From positions 1-64,000 of the forward strand of contig JADCGP010000012.1 of the NCBI GenBank assembly GCA_020248915.1: 64,000 nt of DNA, read 5' to 3'. Below the pieces are notes generated by a model that was given only the letters and a program-made list of their open reading frames with translations, did no database searches and had not been told where the DNA came from. A program made the position numbers and the translations under genes. Below, piece after piece: positions 9,092 to 16,266 of this stretch. The first letter of the stretch is position 1. Every line of letters begins with the position of its first letter. This DNA comes from Rubrivivax sp. Lineage in GTDB: Bacteria; Pseudomonadota; Gammaproteobacteria; Burkholderiales; Burkholderiaceae_C.

Positions 9092-10081
9092 TCAGCCGGC
9101 CCCGAGGAAGGGCGCCAGCCGGCGCGCCAGCGCCTCGGGCTGGTCGTGGTGAAGCATGTGTCCGCAGTCGGCGAGGCGGTGGCGCTCGGTCCGGGGCACG
9201 ACGTCCAGCCGCTGGTGGAATTCGGCGACGCTGTAGCGCGTGCCCCACCACTGCGCGAGTTCGGTAGCGTCGCCCTCGATCCACAGCAGCGGCGCGGTGA
9301 TGCACCTCCACGTCTCCAGGATCTCGTCGACGCGGTAGACCATCGGGCTGGGCCGCTTGTGTGCCGGGTCGCCGAGGATCCGCCAGCGTCCCTGCGCGTC
9401 GGGACGCGCCCAGTGTGTCGCCAGCCAGCGCGCCTTGTCCGGGGCGAGCCGCGGGTTGTTCTTGCGCAGCCGCTCGGCCACCTCGTCGAGACCCGCGTAG
9501 TCGCGCAGCGACTGCGGTGCCTTGAGCGAGTCGAGCCACTTGGCGAGCCGCTGAGGGGCATGACGAGGCTCCGCGCGAGGCAGCCCGAATCCCTCGAGGT
9601 TGACAAGTCGCCGGATGCGGTCCGGCCGAACGCCGGCGTAGCTCATCACCACGTTGCCGCCCATGCTGTGGCCGACCAGGTCGACCGCCCGCCCCGGTGC
9701 GAGGGCGTCGAGCAGCGCGTCGAGGTCGCCCACGTAGTCGGGGAACCAGTAGCAGTCGGAGGCGGGTGCCGTCGTCAGGCCGAAGCCGCGCCAGTCCGGG
9801 GCCAGCACATGGCGCTCGAAGCCCTCCGCGGCGGCCAGGGCGTCGACCACGAACTGGAACGACGCGCCCACGTCCATCCAGCCGTGCAGCAGCACGAGCG
9901 GCGGCCGGTCGGGCGTGGCGAGCGCGGCGTCGCCCCAGGCGTGGACGTGGTAGGTCAGGCCGCGCACTTCGACGAAGAGCGAGCGGGCGGCGCGGAGCGG
10001 CCGGTAGTCCGCGGCGGAAGCGAGGGTCGTGCCGTCGGGGTCGGTGGAGGCCACGCGGTCGTTCTCAGGGGCGGGGGGCAT
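9092..10081 (-). CDS. Alpha/beta-hydrolase
   Basis: A 329-residue serine hydrolase of the alpha/beta fold. The oxyanion segment 'PPLVLLHGWMDVGASFQF' is followed by the nucleophile elbow 'DLVGHSMGGNVVMSYA' (Ser of GHSMGG). The catalytic acid is probably in 'LLWIEGDATEL' and the His in 'LADCGHMLHHDQPEAL'. The substrate is not evident; relatives include epoxide hydrolases and esterases. I used the ATG at 10081; the frame is open further upstream, but only through the divergent intergenic region. It heads the prfB-pepN-fbp group and diverges from the acetyltransferase at 10174. Confidence 0.85.
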   Translation of the reverse strand: MPPAPENDRVASTDPDGTTLASAADYRPLRAARSLFVEVRGLTYHVHAWGDAALATPDRPPLVLLHGWMDVGASFQFVVDALAAAEGFERHVLAPDWRGFGLTTAPASDCYWFPDYVGDLDALLDALAPGRAVDLVGHSMGGNVVMSYAGVRPDRIRRLVNLEGFGLPRAEPRHAPQRLAKWLDSLKAPQSLRDYAGLDEVAERLRKNNPRLAPDKARWLATHWARPDAQGRWRILGDPAHKRPSPMVYRVDEILETWRCITAPLLWIEGDATELAQWWGTRYSVAEFHQRLDVVPRTERHRLADCGHMLHHDQPEALARRLAPFLGAG

Positions 10082-10173
10082 GCCCCTGACTGTACGGCGG
10101 CGCCCGCGCGCCCCCGGGTCGGCCGCCCGGGGCCGGCCGCGGTCTCGTTCGCGGGGCCGCGACAATCGTCGCC

Positions 10174-10686
10174 ATGGACACACCCGCCATGACGCTGCGG
10201 CCCGCGCGCCCGGACGACGCTGCGCTGCTGGTCGAGATGATCCGCGAGCTCGCGGTCTTCGAGAAGCTCGAGCACCTGATGGTCGCAACGCCGGAGTCGA
10301 TCGCGGCGCACCTGTTCGGACCGCGGCCGGCCGCCGAGGTCGTGCTGGCCGAGGTCGAGGCGCCGGAAGGCCTGCTGACGGCCGGCTTCGCGCTGTTCTT
10401 CCACAACTTCAGCACCTTCCTGGGCCGGCCCGGTCTGTACCTGGAAGACCTTTACGTGCGGCCGCAGCACCGCGGGCGCGGCATCGGCAAGGCCCTGCTG
10501 CAACACCTGGGCGCGCTGGCGGTCGAGCGCGGCTGCGGCCGCTTCGAGTGGAGCGTGCTCGACTGGAACGTGGACGCGATCGGGTTCTACGAGCGGATGG
10601 GAGCGACCCTGCTCGCCGACTGGCGCATCTGCCGCGTCACCGGGCCGGCGCTGGCCGCCTTCGCGGGCGGGCCGTCGCATCCCTGA
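10174..10686 (+). CDS. GNAT acetyltransferase, diamine/thialysine-type
   Basis: 170 residues. The segment 'STFLGRPGLYLEDLYVRPQH' followed by RGRGIGKALLQHLG is characteristic of spermidine/spermine or thialysine N-acetyltransferases, and 'FEWSVLDWNVDAIGFYERMGA' closes the fold. These cytosolic enzymes move an acetyl group from acetyl-CoA to polyamines or lysine analogues. The true substrate is open. A GACAAT box lies only 7 bases before the ATG, with no clear ribosome site, so the mRNA may be leaderless. It stands alone, divergent from the hydrolase. Confidence 0.88.
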   Translation: MDTPAMTLRPARPDDAALLVEMIRELAVFEKLEHLMVATPESIAAHLFGPRPAAEVVLAEVEAPEGLLTAGFALFFHNFSTFLGRPGLYLEDLYVRPQHRGRGIGKALLQHLGALAVERGCGRFEWSVLDWNVDAIGFYERMGATLLADWRICRVTGPALAAFAGGPSHP

Positions 10687-10800
10687 CGGAGGCCGTCCGC
10701 CCGGGCACCGGGCGCCGTTGCGGCACACTTCAGGCCTTCTCCGACGACTGCCGCCGCGGCGGGGCCGGCCCCGGCGCCGCCTGCGCGGCCCGACCGCCGC

Positions 10801-12135
10801 ATGTCCAACCTCATCGTCCACGGCGGCACGCCGCTCTCGGGCCGGATCGTGCCCAGCGCTAACAAGAATGCGGTGCTGCCGATCCTGTGCGCGACCCTGC
10901 TCACCCGCAAGCCGGTGCGCCTGGTCGGCATCCCCGAGATCACCGACGTGCGCAAGATCCTCGAGATCTTCCGCCAGCTCGGCAGCGAGGTGCACGTGGA
11001 CTTCGCCGCCGGCACGCTCGACGTGCACCATCGCGACACGCGCTTCGACCCCGAGCGCGACCACCTGCCCGAGGAGATGCGCAGCTCGATCATGCTGGTG
11101 CCCGGGCTGCTGGCGCGCTTCGGCGTGGCCCGCATAGAGAACGACGTGCAGGGGTGCACGCTGGGCGTACGCGAGATCGACCCTCACGTCGAGGTGATGG
11201 AGCGCTTCGGCGCGGTGGTCGAGCGGCGTCGGGAGGCGCTGATCATGCGCGTGGCCGGAGGCGGCGGGGTCGCGGGGGCGCAGGGCCTGCAGCCCAACTT
11301 CCACTGGCTCGACTACGCCAGCGTCACGACGACCGAGAACTTCGTGCTCTGCGCGGCGCTGGCCACCGCGGGCGATGGCACGAGCACGCTGATGAACGCG
11401 GCCAGCGAGCCGCACGTGCAGGAGTTCTGCGCCTTCATGACCATGCTGGGCGCCCGCATCGAGGGCATCGGCACCTCCCGGCTGACGATCCGCGGCGTCG
11501 AGCGCCTGGGCGGCGGCACCTTCACGTTCGCGGAAGACTTCCACGAGGCCGTCACCTTCATGGCGCTGGGCGCCATCACCGGCGGCGAGATCGCGGTGCG
11601 CAACTCCGCGCCCGAGCAGTTCCCGCTGATCGACCGCACGTTCGCCAAGTTCGGCGTTCGCATCGTGCACGAGGACGGCTGGTCGCGCGCACTGGTCGAC
11701 GGGCCACTGCGCGTGAAGGCGCCGTTCACGCAGAACATCCTGCCGAAGGTGGAGGCGGCGCCGTGGCCCTACCTGCCGGTCGACCTGCTGCCGATCTTCG
11801 TGGCCCTGGGCATCCGGGCCGAGGGCAGCATGATGTACTGGAACAAGGTCTACGAGGGCGCGATGGGATGGACCACCGAGCTGGCCAAGTTCGGCGGGCA
11901 CGCCTTCATGGCCGACCCGCACCGCATCGTCACCTTCGGCGGCAAGCCGCTCGCGCCGGCCGAGGTGGAGAGTCCCTACATCATCCGCGTGGCCATCGCG
12001 CTGCTGATGGTGGCCTGCAGCATCCCCGGGCGCTCGGTCATCAAGAACGCTGCTCCGGTGCGCCGTGCGCACCCGCACTTCGCGGAGAACATCCGCAGGC
12101 TCGGCGCGCAGATCGAGTGGGTGGAAGGCGACTGA
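10801..12135 (+). CDS. murA: MurA-family enolpyruvyl transferase, divergent paralogue
   Basis: MurA adds enolpyruvate from PEP to UDP-GlcNAc, the first step of peptidoglycan precursor synthesis. This 444-residue protein (E. coli MurA has 419) keeps the PEP-side residues by motif comparison: Lys22-Asn23 (in SANKNAVLPIL), Cys119 (in QGCTLGVREID, the fosfomycin target position), Arg124, and Asp328 (in LPVDLL). The 'ENR' motif near E. coli residue 330 is replaced by YWNKVYEGAMG with a short insertion, and the 'HIDRG' segment reads PVRRA. It is not beside the hisG/ibaG cluster where the housekeeping Burkholderiales murA usually sits, so I read it as a second copy. It may act on the same or a related nucleotide sugar. 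Confidence 0.85.
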   Translation: MSNLIVHGGTPLSGRIVPSANKNAVLPILCATLLTRKPVRLVGIPEITDVRKILEIFRQLGSEVHVDFAAGTLDVHHRDTRFDPERDHLPEEMRSSIMLVPGLLARFGVARIENDVQGCTLGVREIDPHVEVMERFGAVVERRREALIMRVAGGGGVAGAQGLQPNFHWLDYASVTTTENFVLCAALATAGDGTSTLMNAASEPHVQEFCAFMTMLGARIEGIGTSRLTIRGVERLGGGTFTFAEDFHEAVTFMALGAITGGEIAVRNSAPEQFPLIDRTFAKFGVRIVHEDGWSRALVDGPLRVKAPFTQNILPKVEAAPWPYLPVDLLPIFVALGIRAEGSMMYWNKVYEGAMGWTTELAKFGGHAFMADPHRIVTFGGKPLAPAEVESPYIIRVAIALLMVACSIPGRSVIKNAAPVRRAHPHFAENIRRLGAQIEWVEGD

Positions 12136-12153
12136 CCGCGGAAGGTGCCGGCG

Positions 12154-12648
12154 ATGGCCAGGAAGGACCGTCACGTCAGCGAGACGCCGGCCACCGCGTG
12201 GCTGAAGGCGCGCGGCGTGGTCTTCACCGAGCACCCCTACGACTACGTCGAGCACGGCGGCACCGCCGAGAGCGCGCGCCAGCTGGGCCTGGACGAGCAC
12301 GCCGTCGTCAAGACACTGGTGATGCAGGACGAGCGCGGCGAGCCGCTGCTGGTGCTGATGCACGGTGACCGCCTGGTCAGCACCAAGAACCTCGCGCGGG
12401 CCATCGGTGCGCGCAGCGTCGAGCCCTGCAAGCCCGAGGCCGCGCAACGGGCGAGCGGCTACCTGATCGGCGGCACGTCCCCCTTCGGCACGCGCAAGGA
12501 CATGCCGGTGTACGTGGAGGAGACGGTCCTCGGGCTGCCGCGCATCTGCATCAACGGTGGCCGCCGCGGCTTCCTGGTGGGGCTGGAGCCGCGTGTGCTG
12601 GTCGAGCTCCTGGGCGCGCGGCCGGTGCACTGCGCCCTGAAGCCCTGA
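12154..12648 (+). CDS. ybaK: Cys-tRNA(Pro)/Cys-tRNA(Cys) deacylase YbaK-like
   Basis: 164 residues of the YbaK/EbsC fold, which hydrolyses mischarged Cys-tRNA(Pro) to keep translation accurate. Typical segments are 'TPATAWLKARGVVFTEHPYDY', 'AVVKTLVMQ', the lysine-containing 'RLVSTKNLARAIGAR', and 'YLIGGTSPFGTRKDMPVYVE'. I chose the ATG at 12154, preceded by GGAAGG, over an upstream GTG at 12145. It starts 18 bases after the MurA paralogue and is likely cotranscribed with it. Confidence 0.92.
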   Translation: MARKDRHVSETPATAWLKARGVVFTEHPYDYVEHGGTAESARQLGLDEHAVVKTLVMQDERGEPLLVLMHGDRLVSTKNLARAIGARSVEPCKPEAAQRASGYLIGGTSPFGTRKDMPVYVEETVLGLPRICINGGRRGFLVGLEPRVLVELLGARPVHCALKP

Positions 12649-12702
12649 CGCCGGCCCGGGACCACCCGGAGACGCGGCCGGCGCCCTTACACTGCGCGCC
12701 CG

Positions 12703-13398
12703 ATGGAGACTCTGGCTCCCTTCGCTGCCGTGCTGGCCGGCTACCTGTTCGGCAGCCTGTCCTTCGCGGTCATCGTCAGCCGGCTGATGGGGCTGGCCGA
12801 CCCGCGCAGCTACGGCTCGGGCAACCCGGGAGCGACCAACGTGCTGCGCTCCGGCAACCGCATCGCCGCCGTGCTGACGCTGGCTCTCGATGCGCTGAAG
12901 GGCTACGTGCCGGTGCTGCTGGTTCTGCTGTTCGGCCCGCGCGCGGGCCTGGGCACGGACACCGCGGCCTTCGTGGGGCTGGCTGCCTTCGTCGGCCACC
13001 TGTGGCCGGTGTTCTTCCGTTTCCAGGGCGGCAAGGGCGTGGCCACGGCGGCCGGCGTGCTGCTGGCCCTGAACCCCGTCCTCGGTGCGGCAACGCTGCT
13101 CACCTGGGTGATCGTTGCCGCGTTCTTCCGCTACAGCTCGCTCGCCTCGATCGTGGCCGCTGCGTTCGCGCCGTTCTACCAGGCGCTGATCTGGGGCGTC
13201 GAGCCGCTGCTGCTGGCCATCGGCGCGATGAGCCTGCTGCTGGTCTGGCGGCACGAGGGCAACATCCGCAAGCTGCTGGCCGGCACCGAGTCGCGCCTCG
13301 GCCAGAAGGCCGCCGCGCCGGCCGGCACCGCGCCGCCGCACCCGCGCCGCGGGCGCGGGCACCAACACGGCAAGCACGCCGGGAAAGGGCATTCCTGA
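12703..13398 (+). CDS. plsY: Glycerol-3-phosphate acyltransferase PlsY
   Basis: PlsY transfers an acyl group from acyl-phosphate to glycerol-3-phosphate, the first step of phospholipid synthesis, in the inner membrane. The three signature loops are visible: 'GYLFGSLSFAVIVSRLMG', 'YGSGNPGATNVLRSGN', and 'HLWPVFFRFQGGKGVATAAG'. There are five membrane segments. At 231 residues it is slightly longer than usual because of a basic, His/Arg-rich tail (HPRRGRGHQHGKHAGKGHS). A TACACT box lies 9 bases before the ATG. The stop overlaps the next gene (TGATG). Confidence 0.95.
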   Translation: METLAPFAAVLAGYLFGSLSFAVIVSRLMGLADPRSYGSGNPGATNVLRSGNRIAAVLTLALDALKGYVPVLLVLLFGPRAGLGTDTAAFVGLAAFVGHLWPVFFRFQGGKGVATAAGVLLALNPVLGAATLLTWVIVAAFFRYSSLASIVAAAFAPFYQALIWGVEPLLLAIGAMSLLLVWRHEGNIRKLLAGTESRLGQKAAAPAGTAPPHPRRGRGHQHGKHAGKGHS

Positions 13399-13742
13399 TG
13401 GTTCAGCGTTTCGACGTCGGCACGCGCCTGTCGGAGATGGCGGTGCACAACGGCACGGTATGGCTCGCGGGGCAGGTTCCTTCGGACGCCAGCCAGGACA
13501 TCGGCGGCCAGACCCGCCAGGTGCTGGCCGCGATCGACGCGCTGCTGGCGCGCGCGGGCACCGACAAGGCGAGGATCGTGATGGCGCAGATCTTCCTCGC
13601 CGACCTGGCCGACTTCCCGGGCATGAACGCGGCCTGGGACGCCTGGGTGCCAGCGGGCAACGCGCCGCCGCGCGCCACGGTGCAGGCAAAGCTCGCGCGG
13701 CCGGAGTGGAAGGTCGAGATCGTCGTCACGGCAGCGCTGTGA
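13398..13742 (+). CDS. RidA/YjgF family protein
   Basis: 114 residues of the RidA (YjgF/YER057c/UK114) family, which hydrolyses reactive enamine/imine intermediates or binds small ligands as a trimer. 'GTVWLAGQVPSDASQDIGGQ' and 'PPRATVQAKLARPEWKVEI' are typical, including the ligand-binding Arg and a C-terminal Glu. The ATG at 13398 overlaps the plsY stop, so translation is coupled. The much longer frame upstream is antisense-like sequence inside plsY. Confidence 0.9.
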   Translation: MVQRFDVGTRLSEMAVHNGTVWLAGQVPSDASQDIGGQTRQVLAAIDALLARAGTDKARIVMAQIFLADLADFPGMNAAWDAWVPAGNAPPRATVQAKLARPEWKVEIVVTAAL

Positions 13743-13764
13743 CGCTGCACCGAGGAACAGGGTC

Positions 13765-14163
13765 ATGGGCACGAACCACGACGCGCCACGAGAGCCCGCC
13801 CCGGGCGCGTCACGCAGCCCCAAGGTGATCCTGGGCGTGATGGCGGTTCTGCTGGTCGGCGGCACGGCCGCCGTGGTGGGCTGGCTGACCGCGCAGCAGC
13901 GGCTGGGTGCCGACGTGGCGCGCCTCGCGCGCACCGGCGACATCCGCATGATCGCCTCGCAGGACTGCAACGTCTGCCACATCGCCCGCCAGTGGTTCGA
14001 GGAACACCGTGTGGCGTTCTCCGAGTGCACGATCGAGCGCGACCCGCAGTGCCGCGCGCAGTTCGACGCCCTGCGTGCGCAGGGCACGCCGGTGCTGCTG
14101 GTGCGCGGCCAGCCGGTCATGGGCTTCGAGCCGCACCGGGTGCGGCAGCTCCTCGGCGGCTGA
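13765..14163 (+). CDS. Membrane-anchored glutaredoxin-like protein
   Basis: 132 residues: a soluble N-terminus, one transmembrane helix at about residues 20-43 (VILGVMAVLLVGGTAAVVGW), and then a small thioredoxin-fold domain. Its redox motif is Cys68-Asn-Val-Cys71 in 'SQDCNVCHIARQWFEEHRV', followed by the cis-Pro segment 'GTPVLLVRGQPVMGFEP'. Two further Cys in 'FSECTIERDPQCRAQF' are unusual. The domain probably faces the periplasm and reduces or oxidises thiols there. It follows ridA by 22 bases and ends the plus-strand cluster. Confidence 0.8.
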   Translation: MGTNHDAPREPAPGASRSPKVILGVMAVLLVGGTAAVVGWLTAQQRLGADVARLARTGDIRMIASQDCNVCHIARQWFEEHRVAFSECTIERDPQCRAQFDALRAQGTPVLLVRGQPVMGFEPHRVRQLLGG

Positions 14164-14204
14164 TCCGGCCTCCGCTCCGGCGGCCGGTGCCGCCTGAGCA
14201 GCCG

Positions 14205-15020
14205 CTACATCTGCTTGAACAGGTGCAGCCAGCTGCGGCTCACCGGCAGCCGCTCCGGCCGGGCCTTCAGGTGCACCTCCGCGGTCTCGTTCGGACCGCG
14301 CACGACCTGGCTCACGTGAGCGAGCGCCACGATCACCGAGCGGTGCACCTGCACGAAGCGCTGCGGGTCGAGCTCGTCGGCGAGCTCGCGGATCGTCTTG
14401 CGGATCAGCGCCTCGCCGCCAGCCCAGGCCACGAGGGTGTACTTCTCGTCCGAGCGCAGGTAGATCACCTCGTCGACCGCGATCAGGCGCACGGCCTGCC
14501 CGACGGAGGCGCGGATCCACTGCAGATGGCCGCCCGCACGCGGCGCCTGTACGGCGCTGCCGAGCTGGGCGGCCAGGCGGTCGAGCATCATGGCGACGTC
14601 GGCCGCGCCGGCGACTCCTGGCGGGTCGTGAGGGCCGGCGCCGGCCAGGCGGTCCTGCAGGCGCGACACCGTCGTCGCCAGGCGCTCGTCGTCGATGGGC
14701 TTGACAAGGTAGTCGAGGGCACCCTGCTCGAAGGCCTGCAGCGCGTACTGCTCGTAGGCGGTGACGAAGACGACGATCGTGCGAGGCGCGGCACCGACGA
14801 TGGCCCGCGCTGCCTCGACGCCGTCCAGGCCCGGCATTTGCACGTCCAGGAACACGACCTGCGGCGTCTGCTGCTCGGCGAGGTCGACCGCCTCGCGCCC
14901 GTTGCGCGCCTCGGCGACGATGTCCAGCCCGGGCCACAGGCGGGCGAGCTGTGCGGCCAGCCGCTCGCGCAGCAGCGGTTCGTCGTCGGCGATCAGCGCC
15001 GTCGCGGAGGGCCCGCTCAT
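14205..15020 (-). CDS. LytTR-family response regulator
   Basis: 271 residues. The receiver domain (about 1-120) has the acidic pair Asp12-Asp13, phospho-acceptor Asp59 in FLDVQMPGLDG, and Lys in DYLVKPID. The LytTR DNA-binding domain (about 165-271) begins 'IRASVGQAVRLIAVDEVIYL' and ends 'RLPVSRSWLHLFKQM'. Such regulators (AlgR, LytR, YehT) bind direct repeats upstream of target genes when phosphorylated. Its start overlaps the stop of the kinase gene by ATGA, so the two are translated together and form a two-component pair. Confidence 0.93.
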   Translation of the reverse strand: MSGPSATALIADDEPLLRERLAAQLARLWPGLDIVAEARNGREAVDLAEQQTPQVVFLDVQMPGLDGVEAARAIVGAAPRTIVVFVTAYEQYALQAFEQGALDYLVKPIDDERLATTVSRLQDRLAGAGPHDPPGVAGAADVAMMLDRLAAQLGSAVQAPRAGGHLQWIRASVGQAVRLIAVDEVIYLRSDEKYTLVAWAGGEALIRKTIRELADELDPQRFVQVHRSVIVALAHVSQVVRGPNETAEVHLKARPERLPVSRSWLHLFKQM

Positions 15021-16162
15021 GCCGGCAGCACGATCTCGGCGCGCAGACCGCGCGGTGAGTGCTCCGACAGCACCAGCCGGGCCGCCGGGCCATGGAGCGC
15101 GGCGAGGCGCTCGCGCAGGTTCGACAGCCCGGTGCCCACCGGCGCCGTCGGCGCCAGGCCGACCCCGGTGTCGGCCACCGAGGCCCGCAGCGTGCCGTCG
15201 TCGCCGCGGGCTGCGGTCACCGCGACCTGCCCGCCGTCCTCCGCCGGGTCGATGCCATGCCGCACCGCGTTCTCCACCAGCGTCATCAGCGCCAGCGGCG
15301 GGAACGGCAGCGGCTCGACGGCGGCGTCCGCCTCGATCCGCCACTGCAGCCGGTCGGGCATCCGCATCTGCATCAGCTCGAGGTAGGCGCGCACCCGGGT
15401 CAGTTCCTCACCGAGCGTGGGGCCGCCGGCGTGCAGGCGCGGCATGGCGGCGCGCAGGTAGGCCGCCAGGCTGCCCAGCAGCGGGCCCGCGCGCGGCGAA
15501 CCGCTCTCCACCAGCGCCTGCACGTTGGCCAGCGTGTTGAACAGGAAGTGCGGCTCGATCTGGGCCTGAAGCTGGGCCAGCCTCGCCTCTGCGGCCTGCC
15601 GCTCGACGCGGCTGCGCTCGAGCTCGAGCTGTAGCTCGAGCGCGAGGGCGCGCGCCTCGCGTTCGCGCAGCAGCGCGGCCAGCGTCAGCACGATGCCCAC
15701 CGCGAACGCGCTCAGCGAGGTGGTCGTCAGCCCGCGGATCCACGGACCGCTGTCGAGCAGCAGGTCGAGGTCGCCGCCCACGGACGCCACGTAGACGACG
15801 AAGGTGACCACCGGCGCGGCCAGCGCCACCGCCAGGGTCGTGAGCAGCCAGCGCGGCAGCCAGCGCGGCCGCCAGCGCTCTGGCCAGCGCTGGGCGCCGT
15901 GATAGACCAGCAGCAGCCCCAGCGCCAGGCACAGCGTGCGGCCCAGCAGCACCCGGAACGGCGTCACGAACGTGAAGGACAGCATGCCCGCGGCCACGAC
16001 GGCCAAGCCACCGGCCAGCGCCAGGCTGGCAAGGTCGATTCGACCCACGGCGGTCCCGGGTCGGGCTGGTGCAGGGTCCTGGAGTCCACCCGGCCCCAGC
16101 CGCGACCGCGGCGGCGTCGTGGCCGAACCGGCGGCCGGCGTGGTGAGAGTGCTTCCAGGCAT
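15017..16162 (-). CDS. LytS/YehU-type sensor histidine kinase
   Basis: 381 residues. An N-terminal membrane region with about four helices (residues 45-175) is followed by a coiled segment and the His_kinase domain with 'LQAQIEPHFLFNTLANVQAL' (phospho-His in PHFLFN). The ATP site includes 'LMTLVENAVRHGIDP' and 'VADTGVGLAP..GTGLSNLRERL'. This is the standard partner of LytTR regulators and probably senses a signal in or near the membrane. The signal is not evident. It is the first gene of the pair. Confidence 0.92.
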   Translation of the reverse strand: MPGSTLTTPAAGSATTPPRSRLGPGGLQDPAPARPGTAVGRIDLASLALAGGLAVVAAGMLSFTFVTPFRVLLGRTLCLALGLLLVYHGAQRWPERWRPRWLPRWLLTTLAVALAAPVVTFVVYVASVGGDLDLLLDSGPWIRGLTTTSLSAFAVGIVLTLAALLREREARALALELQLELERSRVERQAAEARLAQLQAQIEPHFLFNTLANVQALVESGSPRAGPLLGSLAAYLRAAMPRLHAGGPTLGEELTRVRAYLELMQMRMPDRLQWRIEADAAVEPLPFPPLALMTLVENAVRHGIDPAEDGGQVAVTAARGDDGTLRASVADTGVGLAPTAPVGTGLSNLRERLAALHGPAARLVLSEHSPRGLRAEIVLPA

Positions 16163-16266
16163 GGCCCCGACGGTAGCGCCCAGGCGCCCCGGAATTCAAG
16201 CGGGATCCGACAGCCGGCGGTACACGGGCTGCCGGCGACGGCCGGTCGGCACGAGCTGCGGAGCCG

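Noticed and set aside
9955..13689. A 1244-codon open frame on the minus strand
   Set aside because: It is antisense to the acetyltransferase, murA paralogue, ybaK, plsY and ridA, whose products are recognisable. Its translation is Arg/Gln/His/Ala-rich shadow, typical of GC-rich DNA.
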